Assembly (NCBI RefSeq): GCF_003432065.1
Contig: NZ_QWDE01000003.1
Span: 1-64,000 of the forward strand
Length of the DNA: 64,000 nt
Source of the DNA: Mucilaginibacter terrenus
GTDB lineage: Bacteria; Bacteroidota; Bacteroidia; Sphingobacteriales; Sphingobacteriaceae
Direction: 5' to 3'
The notes under the pieces were generated by a model. That model was given only the letters and a program-made list of their open reading frames with translations. It was not told the origin of the DNA and searched no databases. Both the position numbers and the translations under genes were made by a program. The number at the start of each line of letters is the position of its first letter. The stretch's first letter is position 1. This document shows, piece after piece, positions 43,732 to 52,732 of this stretch.

Positions 43732-45306
43732 ATGATAAAAAAGCTATTACTTATTGCTGCGCTGTTCTTTGCCGCGCAAGTTAACGCCCAGCAGCAAACC
43801 CCGCGGCAACAGTTTCCGGGCTTGTTTGAGGCGGTACAATCTTCAGACATCTTTCCGGATAATAAAACCTTTGTGGATTGCACGCCTAAGTTCGAGCCAT
43901 CGCAGATCATGAAATCGTACAACGAGCAAAAGGGAAAAGGCGGATTCGACCTCCGGGAATTTATTTTGGCCAACTTCACCCCGCCTGCTTCTGCTACCCA
44001 CGCCTTTCAAACCAACGTAGAAGAAGGCATCCGCAAACATATTGATACCCTGTGGCAGGTACTGCAGCGCCAGCCCGACGCAGGTAAAAAGTTTTCGTCG
44101 CTGGCTGCCTTGCCCAACCCATACATTGTACCCGGCGGCCGTTTCCGCGAGGTATACTATTGGGATTCGTACTTTACCATGCTGGGGCTGCAGCAAAGCC
44201 ACCACGAGAAGGTGATAAGCAACATGATAGAAAATTTTGCCTACCTGATAGATACCTACGGTTTTATCCCCAACGGCAATCGGGCCTACTACCTCACCCG
44301 CTCGCAGCCGCCGTTCTTCCCCATGATGGTAAGTCTTCTCGCCAAAAGCCAGGGAAATAAAGTATTCGCCAAATATCAGCCGCAGCTGGTAAAAGAATAT
44401 AACTATTGGATGCAGGGGGGTGCCGCACTGGCTAAAGGACAAGCCGTTCACCGCGCGGTGCGCATGCCGGACGGTACATTGCTTAACCGTTACTGGGACG
44501 AAAGCGACGAGCCGCGCGAAGAATCGTACATGAAGGACGTAGACGCATCAAAAGAGACCAAACAGCCACTCCCGGTATTTTACCACCACATCCGCGCTGC
44601 CGCCGCGTCCGGCTGGGACTTTAGCAGCCGTTGGTTTGATGGATCGGCCAAGCTGAGCACTATACACACAACCGACCTGGTACCAGTAGACCTTAACTGC
44701 CTCATGTACAATATGGAGCTTACCATTGCCCGCGCTTACCAGGTAAAAGGTAACGGTGCCCTGTACAGGCTGTACACTGCAAAGGCACTTGCCCGCAAAA
44801 AGGCGATACTAAAGTACTGCTGGGATGCAAAAGCCGGTTGGTTTGGCGACTATAACTGGACCACCAACACGCTAAGCACCATACCTACCCTGGCTGCGGT
44901 TTTCCCGCTGGAGTTTAAGATTGCCACTCAGGCACAAGCGAAGCAAATAGCCGACGGACTAAAAGCAAACTTTTTAAAACCCGGCGGACTGGTAACTACC
45001 CTAAACTTTAGCGGCCAGCAATGGGATGCCCCTAACGGCTGGGCGCCATTACAGTACATGGCTATAGACGGGCTGGAGAACTACAACTATCATGCGCTTG
45101 CTAAAGACATTGCCACCCGCTGGATGAACCTGAACGTACGTGTGTTTAAACAAACCGGCAAACTGCTGGAAAAATACAACGTGGTTGATACCAGCCTTAC
45201 AGCAGGCGGCGGCGAATACCCACTTCAGGACGGCTTCGGCTGGACCAACGGCGTATTGCTAAAGCTGATGAACAGGTACGATTTTGAGGAAAAAAAGGGG
45301 GAGTGA
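43732..45306 (+). CDS. treA: Periplasmic trehalase (GH37)
   Basis: The enzyme splits trehalose into two glucose units with inversion. The 524-residue protein has a signal peptide (1-19, ending VNAQ), trehalase signature 1 PGGRFREVYYWDSY at 134-147 and signature 2 QWDAPNGWAP at 430-439. Catalytic acid Asp296 (ASGWDFSSRW) and base Glu495 (GGGEYPLQDGFGW) are in place. Export to the periplasm fits use of external trehalose. It stands alone upstream of the restriction cassette; a GH65 gene lies 5 kb downstream. Confidence 0.94.
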   Translation: MIKKLLLIAALFFAAQVNAQQQTPRQQFPGLFEAVQSSDIFPDNKTFVDCTPKFEPSQIMKSYNEQKGKGGFDLREFILANFTPPASATHAFQTNVEEGIRKHIDTLWQVLQRQPDAGKKFSSLAALPNPYIVPGGRFREVYYWDSYFTMLGLQQSHHEKVISNMIENFAYLIDTYGFIPNGNRAYYLTRSQPPFFPMMVSLLAKSQGNKVFAKYQPQLVKEYNYWMQGGAALAKGQAVHRAVRMPDGTLLNRYWDESDEPREESYMKDVDASKETKQPLPVFYHHIRAAAASGWDFSSRWFDGSAKLSTIHTTDLVPVDLNCLMYNMELTIARAYQVKGNGALYRLYTAKALARKKAILKYCWDAKAGWFGDYNWTTNTLSTIPTLAAVFPLEFKIATQAQAKQIADGLKANFLKPGGLVTTLNFSGQQWDAPNGWAPLQYMAIDGLENYNYHALAKDIATRWMNLNVRVFKQTGKLLEKYNVVDTSLTAGGGEYPLQDGFGWTNGVLLKLMNRYDFEEKKGE

Positions 45307-45431
45307 GGGGAGGCGAACAGTTTTTAATGGTGAACTTGTTGCACTGACGGTGTAAGTTCGAAGATTGCTAAATGTGGCTGGTACAATAGATATAAGTAGC
45401 TAATTAAATAACCATTATAGATTCGATGATA

Positions 45432-45453
45432 TTGCAAGCTCGCACCAGTATGG
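45432..45453. repeat. REP-like repeat, left flank of the restriction cassette
   Basis: TTGCAAGCTCGCACCAGTATGG here matches TTGTAAACTCGCATCAGCATGG at 47507-47528 in 18 of 22 bases, in the same orientation. The two copies bracket the restriction-modification pair. Confidence 0.55.
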
Positions 45454-45474
45454 AATTATTGTGTTGTAATAATC

Positions 45475-46692
45475 CTATACCAACATCCTTGAACCATTTT
45501 TTGAAATTTCAATCATTCTTTTTACCTGAAGTTCCATTGACGGAATTATCTTTACATTGGTTTCGAAATCAAAAAGTCGGCTCATTTCCCCTTCACGGGT
45601 CTGAATTACAATTTTCATTAAATAATTCTTTCCAATTGATGTTTTTTCTAACTTCTCAATTGCATCTTCGAGAGTCTCATATTCGCCTTGAATTTTCACC
45701 GGAACAGGCATACCGTCAATATAATCTTTGAGAAATCCATCTATACCTGAATTTCTCTGTACAGGAAAAGCATTCACGTTTTGAAGAATTGCTAATTCTC
45801 TTTTCGTCTTCTCAGAGTATTCACCAGTTCCCTTATTTAATAAGTTAGATTCTGTGATAATCATTTCTTCTAAGCGTGATTGTGCTAAATGAATTGCATC
45901 ATTTGATATATCAATGCCTATATAGTCTCGTTTTAAGGACTTAGCTGCCACACACGTAGTTCCGCTTCCGCAAAATGGGTCTAAAACTAAGTCGCCTTCA
46001 TCTGTCACAATATTGATTACCTGTTGCAATAACAAGACAGGCTTTTGAGTAGGATACCCAGTTCTTTCTTTTGCTTTTGGATTTAAATACGGAATTTCCC
46101 AAACATCACTTAATGGAACTCCTCGCTTTTCTTTTCCAATAACAGGCTTACCGCTTTCATCCTTCTTATAAATAGATTTACCATTATCATCCCTCTCTCT
46201 TTCGTGTAAGATTTGATCGAGATTAGTGGTCAAAGAATAATTTGTGTAATGAACGTTGAATTTGAAGTCTGCAGTTTTAGAATAAAAAAAAATGATTTGA
46301 TGAGAATTCAACAATCCCTTTTTTGCGTTAGACCAACGCTTATACGACCAGACAATTTCACTTTGGAATTGATTTCGCCCAAAAACCTTATCCAAGACCA
46401 GTCTAAGATAATGTGATGCCGTTTTATCACAATGTAAAAAGATACTACCTGTATTTTTTAAAACTCTTTTACACTCTACCAAAGTACTTTCCATTAGTAG
46501 TAGGTAGTCTTCTATTGATTCAAACTTATCGAAAAACTCGTAAACTTTTGATGTCTCTCTGTTTGACAAAGAATGCTTCTTCTGTGTAAAAAAAGGTGGA
46601 TCGAAGTAAACTAAGTCAACTTGATTAGCTTTTATATCCCTTAATTTATAAATGCAGTTTCCTTGAACTAGACTGTTTTTTTTGATTGTCAT
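45475..46692 (-). CDS. Type II DNA methyltransferase (beta-class, adenine-type motif)
   Basis: The 405-residue enzyme methylates DNA to protect it from the adjacent nuclease. Catalytic motif IV is DPPF at 31-34 near the N-terminus and the SAM-binding motif I DPFCGSGTT at 238-246 comes later, the beta-class order. DPPF points to N6-adenine. A C-terminal region (about 270-405) is likely the target-recognition part. Its ATG follows directly on the nuclease stop. The gene is AT-rich compared with its neighbours, which suggests transfer. If the nuclease is ApaLI-like, the site would be GTGCAC. Confidence 0.88.
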   Translation of the reverse strand: MTIKKNSLVQGNCIYKLRDIKANQVDLVYFDPPFFTQKKHSLSNRETSKVYEFFDKFESIEDYLLLMESTLVECKRVLKNTGSIFLHCDKTASHYLRLVLDKVFGRNQFQSEIVWSYKRWSNAKKGLLNSHQIIFFYSKTADFKFNVHYTNYSLTTNLDQILHERERDDNGKSIYKKDESGKPVIGKEKRGVPLSDVWEIPYLNPKAKERTGYPTQKPVLLLQQVINIVTDEGDLVLDPFCGSGTTCVAAKSLKRDYIGIDISNDAIHLAQSRLEEMIITESNLLNKGTGEYSEKTKRELAILQNVNAFPVQRNSGIDGFLKDYIDGMPVPVKIQGEYETLEDAIEKLEKTSIGKNYLMKIVIQTREGEMSRLFDFETNVKIIPSMELQVKRMIEISKNGSRMLV

Positions 46693-47367
46693 TTAGTCTG
46701 CTTTTATTTCTGTTGCAACTTTATCTAGTTCAATACTAACAATAGGCACCCTTTCATTTGCAATTTCGGTTAAAATAGCTTTCAAGTCAACTCCTGTGTA
46801 ATCTTGCAAGTATTTCCATGCTTCCTCACCACCATAATATTCCCCATCAACACCAGCGTATAAAGTTTTCAATGTTTCTTGAATTTTTATCGCTTGTCCG
46901 CGTTGTGGATAATAAAACATTACTCTAATTGGCTTATATCCATGACTCTTAATTACTTGTACCCTAGTATGTTCTTTAGTTATATGATCACCATCTGTTG
47001 TTGCATCTCGCCATTTTATCTCTAATGCGTCATTATTATTTAGAACGTCTATTTCAAATGTCTTTGGACGTTGTCCCATTGTGTTTTGAACTTTAGTCTT
47101 AATTCCTTTAGGGAATTTAAAATTAAAACACAAAGTAGCTGCTTCCTCTAAAAACGACCCTGCATATTTATAAAGAAATCGCCCAGTATTTTGATAAATA
47201 TCGATCAACTGACCTTCCTCAGTTGTTATACCTAGCACTCTGTAAATCAAATAATGAGAGTTATCATCATTTTTCATTTCTTCTTTTCTGCACTCTATTT
47301 GTTCTTTGAGGTTAATCGAATAGTTCTCAGCTAACTCTTTGATCTTATTTTTTAATTCGTCAATCAT
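46693..47367 (-). CDS. Type II restriction endonuclease, ApaLI-like
   Basis: The 224-residue protein resembles the ApaLI restriction enzyme family in its core: GRFLYKYAGSFLEEAATLCF, TMGQRPKTFEIDVL, ALEIKWRDATTDGDHITKEH and YKPIRVMFYYPQRGQAI. The FEID...EIKWRD segment supplies the acids and Lys of a PD-(D/E)XK active site. ApaLI cuts GTGCAC; this window has such sites, for example at 11363, 28088, 42470, 42770 and 43362, so host methylation would be needed. ATG 47367 is chosen because AAAGGG lies 6 bases upstream; two other in-frame starts precede it. It ends directly before the methyltransferase start. Confidence 0.85.
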   Translation of the reverse strand: MIDELKNKIKELAENYSINLKEQIECRKEEMKNDDNSHYLIYRVLGITTEEGQLIDIYQNTGRFLYKYAGSFLEEAATLCFNFKFPKGIKTKVQNTMGQRPKTFEIDVLNNNDALEIKWRDATTDGDHITKEHTRVQVIKSHGYKPIRVMFYYPQRGQAIKIQETLKTLYAGVDGEYYGGEEAWKYLQDYTGVDLKAILTEIANERVPIVSIELDKVATEIKAD

Positions 47368-47415
47368 GATCATCCCTTTAAGCAAAACTACTAAAATTTA
47401 CTCATGTCCCTCCTG

Positions 47416-47443
47416 CAGGCACGAGCTTGTAAGCTCGTGCCTG
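47416..47443. repeat. REP-like perfect hairpin upstream of the restriction gene
   Basis: CAGGCACGAGCTT and AAGCTCGTGCCTG form 13-base perfect arms around GT. The motif AGCTTGTAAGCTCG is shared with the repeats at 45432 and 47507. Confidence 0.7.
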
Positions 47444-47506
47444 ACGTGCTGCGAAAATAGTAGTTGTAAGTACTTCGTTTTGAATTATACTCAAATATGA
47501 TACGAG

Positions 47507-47528
47507 TTGTAAACTCGCATCAGCATGG
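47507..47528. repeat. REP-like repeat, right flank of the restriction cassette
   Basis: TTGTAAACTCGCATCAGCATGG matches the left-flank copy at 45432-45453. With the preceding bases it also forms a near-palindrome TGATACGAGTT / AACTCGCATCA with one mismatch. Confidence 0.55.
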
Positions 47529-47574
47529 TGTTAGGCCTGCTAAATTGCGGAATTCGCTGTTGACAATAAGTTTA

Positions 47575-47582
47575 TACCTTTG
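47575..47582 (+). promoter_or_regulatory. TAnnTTTG-type box upstream of rlmF
   Basis: TACCTTTG fits the -7 consensus and lies 67 bases before the rlmF ATG. A TTGACA at 47560 is too close to act as its -33 partner, so support is modest. Confidence 0.3.
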
Positions 47583-47649
47583 TCGGGCACCGCTTTAACA
47601 TAGCGCGTGCAAACTAAATTGTCCGCAGCGGCGCTAATAATAAAACATA

Positions 47650-48561
47650 ATGGCAGATCAGCTATCAAATAACAATACCGAAAAAACTAATCTGCACCCG
47701 CGCAACCTTCATCGTGGCAGGTACGACTTTAAAGAACTGGTTAAAGCCCTCCCTGCGTTGCGTAATTTTATTATCGAGAACGAGCAAGGTGAGCCTACTG
47801 TTAACTTTACCAATCCCGAAGCGGTAAAAACCATTAACCAGGCGTTGTTGAAACAAAGCTATGGCATTGCTTCATGGGATATTCCCGAAGGGTTTTTATG
47901 TCCTCCTATTCCGGGCCGCGCCGATTATATTCACTACATAGCCGATGTTTTAGCCGAAGATAACCAAGGCACAATACCAACAGGCAATAGTGTTAGAGTG
48001 CTGGATATTGGCGTTGGTGCAAATTGCATCTACCCGCTTATCGGCCACAAGGCTTATGGCTGGAGCTTTGTTGGCAGCGAAGCCGATTACATTGCCGCAG
48101 CATCAGCCAAAAAAATAGTGGACGCTAACGGCCTTAACAAGGCTATTGATATTCGCAAGCAAACATCGTACGCTCATATTTTTGATGGCATTATACAACC
48201 CGGCGAAAAGTTCGACATCACCATGTGCAATCCACCCTTCCATTCGTCTTCTAAAGAGGTGCAGGCAAAATCGCAGCGTAAATGGGAGAAACTTGGACAG
48301 GATGCCGGTGCCGGCTTAAATTTTGGGGGCCGTAATAACGAGCTTTGGTGCGAGGGTGGCGAACCGCGCTTCCTGAACAAGATGATGAGCGAGAGCAAGG
48401 AATTTTCTAAATCATGCAAATGGTTCTCGTCACTTATCTCCCAGAAAACTACACTTCCCGGCTGCTACAAATCGCTAGACTATTTAGGTGCTGCAGAGGT
48501 AAAAACCATCAACATGTCGCAAGGGCAAAAAACCAGCCGTATATTGGTGTGGCGCTTTTAA
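47650..48561 (+). CDS. rlmF: 23S rRNA (adenine-1618-N6)-methyltransferase
   Basis: RlmF methylates A1618 in 23S rRNA. The 303-residue product begins with the family stretch LHPRNLHRGRYDFKEL, has SAM motif LDIGVGANCIYP at 118-129 and catalytic NPPFHSS at 194-200, and ends with the conserved QGQKTSRILVWRF. Length and order are normal. It stands alone between the restriction cassette and an FkbM methyltransferase. Confidence 0.94.
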   Translation: MADQLSNNNTEKTNLHPRNLHRGRYDFKELVKALPALRNFIIENEQGEPTVNFTNPEAVKTINQALLKQSYGIASWDIPEGFLCPPIPGRADYIHYIADVLAEDNQGTIPTGNSVRVLDIGVGANCIYPLIGHKAYGWSFVGSEADYIAAASAKKIVDANGLNKAIDIRKQTSYAHIFDGIIQPGEKFDITMCNPPFHSSSKEVQAKSQRKWEKLGQDAGAGLNFGGRNNELWCEGGEPRFLNKMMSESKEFSKSCKWFSSLISQKTTLPGCYKSLDYLGAAEVKTINMSQGQKTSRILVWRF

Positions 48562-48732
48562 ACAGATAATTTGTCTCTGTTCATTTACAGTTTGTGACCA
48601 GCGACCTGCAAAATATATGGCATCGGTCGAAAGTATGCCATTGTACAAGAAAACCGGGAACGAACAAACCAATTCTTTTTTGTTAAAGATTGATAAGGCA
48701 AACGTTTTAACTTTAGGCTATAGCCCCGTTTA

Positions 48733-49470
48733 ATGAACATTAAAAAATTTATCCCCAATTCAATTAAGCAGGAAGGTAAGTATTTACTTTACCGCCTGCT
48801 TAAAATACCCTACAATAGATCCGAGGTTCCTGTTGTGATAACAGCGTTCTTACCCGCCGATAAACCTATTAACGTAATGGACGTAGGTGCATCAAAGGGG
48901 AATTTCATGAAGTCAGTTGCTAACTATTACCAAATTAATAAAGCTGTTTTAGTTGAACCCCTTACCGACCTTAAGGCAATTTTAAACGAAAAGTTTCCGG
49001 ATAAGTCCCGTTTTGTGGTTGAAAGTGTTGCAGTATCTGATAAGTCTGGAAGTGTCGACTTTTATTACTCAAAGGATGCAGATGTTTTAAGTTCGATACT
49101 CAAGATAAAAGACGAATATCATAATGATCAATACCTAACCAAGCCTACATTAATTACTGTTGAAACTGAAACACTGGATACGATTGCCAACCGGAACAAC
49201 TTAAACGTTATAGACCTTCTTAAAATTGATGTTCAGGGCGTAGAACATTTAGTATTGATGTCGGGATTAAACACACTTAAAAGGACTAAACTGGTATATA
49301 CCGAAATATCCTACAAGCCAATGTACGAGGGCTCTTCCACTTTCTTTGACTTGTTTAAGATTCTTACGGAATGCAATTTTAGGTTGGTAAATACTTCAAA
49401 GGGCTGGGTAAACCCCGATGGTGAAATAATACAGGGAGATGCGCTGTTTGTCAATAACGCGCTGTTATAA
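48733..49470 (+). CDS. FkbM family methyltransferase
   Basis: The 245-residue protein has the FkbM SAM motif NVMDVGASKGNFMKSV near residues 48-63, an acid after strand 2 (VLVEPL), and the family DLLKIDVQGVEHLVL segment near 157-171. FkbM enzymes O-methylate sugars or polyketides. With no adjacent sugar gene the substrate cannot be named. No signal peptide, so cytosolic. Confidence 0.85.
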   Translation: MNIKKFIPNSIKQEGKYLLYRLLKIPYNRSEVPVVITAFLPADKPINVMDVGASKGNFMKSVANYYQINKAVLVEPLTDLKAILNEKFPDKSRFVVESVAVSDKSGSVDFYYSKDADVLSSILKIKDEYHNDQYLTKPTLITVETETLDTIANRNNLNVIDLLKIDVQGVEHLVLMSGLNTLKRTKLVYTEISYKPMYEGSSTFFDLFKILTECNFRLVNTSKGWVNPDGEIIQGDALFVNNALL

Positions 49471-49630
49471 GTCGCTATTTACTTAAGAATCGCACCTTTT
49501 ATTAAGCGCTAAGAACATATCTACTCTGCCAACTTCTCAAGTTTAATGCAGCGTTACTTAAACCTAAATTTGCATTAAACTTAACGGTAGCTCAAAGCTC
49601 AATTAACCATGGTCACCTAATTTGGCTGCT

Positions 49631-50455
49631 ATGAATGCTATAAAGGTCGGCGTTACTTTTCTTATCTATTTAGTTAACGCACTACATGCAAATGCGCAGC
49701 CAAATCCCTTACCAAAACCGAGGCACCGCTTCACCGTAATTGCTCATCGCGGCGATCACGTTAAGTACCCCGAGAATACATTAGCTGCGTACCAGGAGGC
49801 GATCAGGAACGGCGTTGATTACGTGGAGATAGACCTGCGTACCACAAACGACAGCGCCCTGGTTAGCATGCACGATGGCAGCATTACCCGCATGACAGGT
49901 AAACCGGGAAACATTAAAGACCTTACATTAGATCAGGTAAAGGACCTGGCAATACGCAGTAAAGACTCCACCGACACCAACATTTATCGTGTACCAACAT
50001 TTGAGGAGATCCTGAAAGCGTGTAAAAACAAGATTTACATCTACCTTGATTTTAAAGATGCATCCGCTGCAGCTACTTACAAGGTTTTGCGTAAGTATGG
50101 TATGGAAAAGCAGGTGATTGTTTACATAAACAGTGCAAGCCAGTTTAAAGACTGGAGAACAGTTGCACCCACAATGCCGCTGATGCTCAGCCTGCCCGGT
50201 AACGCCAAAGACGCAAATGCCGTTAAAACCTTTGTAGACCGATATCATCCCGACCTGCTGGATGGGAACTGGAAAAGCTATAATGCTGACATTTTAAAAT
50301 ATCTCTCAGAAAGTAAATTACCTGCCTGGCCGGATATACAAAGTGCCGACGAGGACAAGCACTGGGATAAAGCCTTACCACTGGGTTTTACCGGACTGCA
50401 AACTGACCACCCGGCGGCGCTTATTGCACATCTGAAAGAACTAGGCTTGCGTTAA
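49631..50455 (+). CDS. Secreted glycerophosphodiester phosphodiesterase
   Basis: The enzyme hydrolyses glycerophosphodiesters from lipid head groups to glycerol-3-phosphate and alcohol. The 274-residue product has a signal peptide (about 1-22, ending ANAQ), and the catalytic pattern IAHRGDHVKYPENTLAAY, VEIDLRTTNDS and VSMHDGSITRMT with the two His and metal acids in place. ATG 49631 is preferred over an in-frame TTG at 49622. The released ethanolamine could feed EutBC elsewhere in the window. It converges on the GH65 gene over a repeat-rich gap. Confidence 0.9.
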   Translation: MNAIKVGVTFLIYLVNALHANAQPNPLPKPRHRFTVIAHRGDHVKYPENTLAAYQEAIRNGVDYVEIDLRTTNDSALVSMHDGSITRMTGKPGNIKDLTLDQVKDLAIRSKDSTDTNIYRVPTFEEILKACKNKIYIYLDFKDASAAATYKVLRKYGMEKQVIVYINSASQFKDWRTVAPTMPLMLSLPGNAKDANAVKTFVDRYHPDLLDGNWKSYNADILKYLSESKLPAWPDIQSADEDKHWDKALPLGFTGLQTDHPAALIAHLKELGLR

Positions 50456-50515
50456 AACGCGCAAGAACTTATTTGAATGCGGCAATACCTTAATAGTGTC
50501 TCACATCGACTACTT

Positions 50516-50669
50516 AAAACTGTATCACGGTCTGTTTTTTTCGAAAAAACTGTATCATGGTTTCAAAAACTGTAACATGGATTTTCGTCAACTAAAAGAC
50601 ATACAGCTATTTAAGTGTTTTTAGCACCAAAAAACTGTAACAGGTGTAACACCTTATTGTGATACAGTT
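50516..50669. repeat. AAAACTGTATCATGG repeat cluster in a convergent gap
   Basis: Four direct copies of AAAACTGTA(T/A)CA(C/T)GG occur at 50516, 50546, 50566 and 50631, plus one inverted TGATACAGTT at 50660. The first three are 30 and 20 bases apart, i.e. on one DNA face. A short palindrome GGTGTAACACC overlaps the fourth copy. The gap lies between two gene ends (50455 and 50687), which is odd for an operator array. Confidence 0.7.
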
Positions 50670-50686
50670 ACACAAGGTGTAGATAA

Positions 50687-52723
50687 CTACTTTACCGTAT
50701 ACGTAGCTTTATTTACACCCACACCGGTGATCTTTAACGATTTCCAATTGGATGGTAGCTTGCTCTTGATCTGTGTGATGCCCTGCGGTGTTATATCCAG
50801 TCCGCCGAAGCCCATCAGCATAGCTTGTATAATGCCGCCTGCACCTGTAGCAAAGTACGGGTTGGTACCGCCCTTGGTCTCCGCTATAACCCGGAATGGC
50901 GGGTTAAGGTTAGGTTCGTATGCGTCCTTAAACCAATGGTAAGCTTTCTCTCCATTGCCCAGCCTTGCATATAACAGTGCGAATACCCCTTGCGTCATAG
51001 CAGGAGTACCTTCGTTAGGCACACGGCTTTCGTAGTACTCCAGGTCTTTCTTAATTTGCGCAGGATCGGTAATGGCTTTTAAAGGATAAGCCAGCAAGTT
51101 TACGTCTGCCTGTTTAATGCCTTCGCCTTTATACTGCGCATGCTCTTGCGTTACACCGTTACTCATCTTAAGAATAGGAATGTTTTGCGCCACATGTGCC
51201 CAGTCCGCATCAGCCTTTACGCCTAATATACCGGCAGCTGCGGTAGCATTCATCAGGTTTGCTTTGGCAGCAGCATTTGTAAAAGCGTTATTGTCTATGT
51301 TCTCGGCCCATTCATCAGCAGCAACTACGTTCTTAATGTCGTAATGGCCAGCACCGTTGCGTTCTACCCGGCTCGCCCAAAAATCTGCAGTGGCAGATAG
51401 TAAAGGCCAGCCTTTTTCACGTAACCATTGCTTATCCTGAGTGACACAGTAGTAAGCCCAGGCCGCATTAGCCACGTCGGCACTAATATGGTGCTCAAAC
51501 GGACCGCTTAATGCCCATACGGGCGTCTCCTCTACCCCGCTGTCTGCACTCTCCCAAGGGAACATCGCGCCCTTGTAACCATGCGAGAAGGCGTTCTTAC
51601 GGGCACTCTCCAGTCGCTCAAAACGATATTCCACCATTGACTTGGCAATCTCCGGATGCAGCACCAGCATTGCAGGGAACATCCATAGGTCGGTATCCCA
51701 AAACACATGTCCATTATAGCCCAGGCCCGACAAACCCATCGGCGACGGCGACAAGGCTGTTCCCTCGCGAGAGAACGAATACAGGTGGTACAGCATACTA
51801 TGCACGTCCTGCTGTGCCTGATCATCCCCCTCAATCTGAATATCACTTTTCCATAGCTCATCCCAAGCTTTATTATGGAACTTGATCAATCGTTCTTTAC
51901 CTTCCAGCAAAGCAAATATGGTCAAGCGCTCAGCTTCGTTCAGCGGATCAGGATGGTGTGCAGATGTGATTGAAGAGCCGGTAACTCCGTAAGAGTAAGT
52001 CTGCCCTGCTCCTATCTGGTGGCTAAACTTCATCAGGTGCATGTTATTATCCCACATCTCATGGATCACTCTTGGTTCCTGTCCATGCGGTTCGTTAAAC
52101 AGGAAGGATGTCGACGCACACAACTGCAGCTTACCGGTCGGGCTTTTAGCCGTTGATGTAAGCAGGCTAATGGTAACATGCGGACGATCTATCTCGTTAT
52201 AATAATTCTCTACCTGTTTTAACGCGTCAGGAGCTTCCATAACGCTGGCTGCAGTAATGTTGATGGGCTTTTTAGCGGTTACCGCAACATCCATCAATAC
52301 CGTAAAAGGTAGTTGCCGCAGTGAGTAGTAGGTGTACTTAATGGTTGCTTTATCGCCGTAGTCAAAACTAGTGGTCATGGCGGCATGCTGCATATCCAGT
52401 TCCTGCCTAAAGTTGCTTACCATTTTTGCATCAAGCCGCCTGCCGTCAACTTCCAGGTACATGTTCAGCAGGTTAAAGCTATTAAGGAAGTTGCTTACCC
52501 TACCCCGTCCATATAAATCATAAGCCCCAGCGAGTACCACGTTTTTAACCTTGAACGGCTCCGGTGATGATACAATACCTATCATCCCGTTAGCTACTGT
52601 AATGCCGTAGTAATTAGCAGGATCTATCTTATCGGCCTTTATAATCCATGGACTAACATTTTGTGCAAACGTGTTTACAATTGAAACCATTGCAACCGTT
52701 AGCAGGAAAAGGGTTCTTTTCAT
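50687..52723 (-). CDS. GH65 family alpha-glucosidase (kojibiose/trehalose-type)
   Basis: GH65 proteins act on alpha-glucosides either as phosphorylases or as inverting hydrolases. The 678-residue protein has a signal peptide (1-20, NTFAQ), an N-terminal beta-sandwich, and an (alpha/alpha)6 barrel from about 300 (GYNGHVFWDTDLWMFP). The general acid is Glu471 in VAADEWAENIDNN. A second Glu615 in RVIAETKGGTN sits where hydrolase members, such as a Flavobacterium kojibiose hydrolase, carry the base, and no phosphate loop is obvious. So hydrolysis is favoured. It starts 9 bases after the haloperoxidase-like stop. Confidence 0.85.
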   Translation of the reverse strand: MKRTLFLLTVAMVSIVNTFAQNVSPWIIKADKIDPANYYGITVANGMIGIVSSPEPFKVKNVVLAGAYDLYGRGRVSNFLNSFNLLNMYLEVDGRRLDAKMVSNFRQELDMQHAAMTTSFDYGDKATIKYTYYSLRQLPFTVLMDVAVTAKKPINITAASVMEAPDALKQVENYYNEIDRPHVTISLLTSTAKSPTGKLQLCASTSFLFNEPHGQEPRVIHEMWDNNMHLMKFSHQIGAGQTYSYGVTGSSITSAHHPDPLNEAERLTIFALLEGKERLIKFHNKAWDELWKSDIQIEGDDQAQQDVHSMLYHLYSFSREGTALSPSPMGLSGLGYNGHVFWDTDLWMFPAMLVLHPEIAKSMVEYRFERLESARKNAFSHGYKGAMFPWESADSGVEETPVWALSGPFEHHISADVANAAWAYYCVTQDKQWLREKGWPLLSATADFWASRVERNGAGHYDIKNVVAADEWAENIDNNAFTNAAAKANLMNATAAAGILGVKADADWAHVAQNIPILKMSNGVTQEHAQYKGEGIKQADVNLLAYPLKAITDPAQIKKDLEYYESRVPNEGTPAMTQGVFALLYARLGNGEKAYHWFKDAYEPNLNPPFRVIAETKGGTNPYFATGAGGIIQAMLMGFGGLDITPQGITQIKSKLPSNWKSLKITGVGVNKATYTVK

Positions 52724-52732
52724 CTATATATC

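Noticed and set aside
43843..44451. 202-codon minus-strand ORF inside treA
   Set aside because: Antisense to the catalytic part of trehalase, whose signatures are intact.
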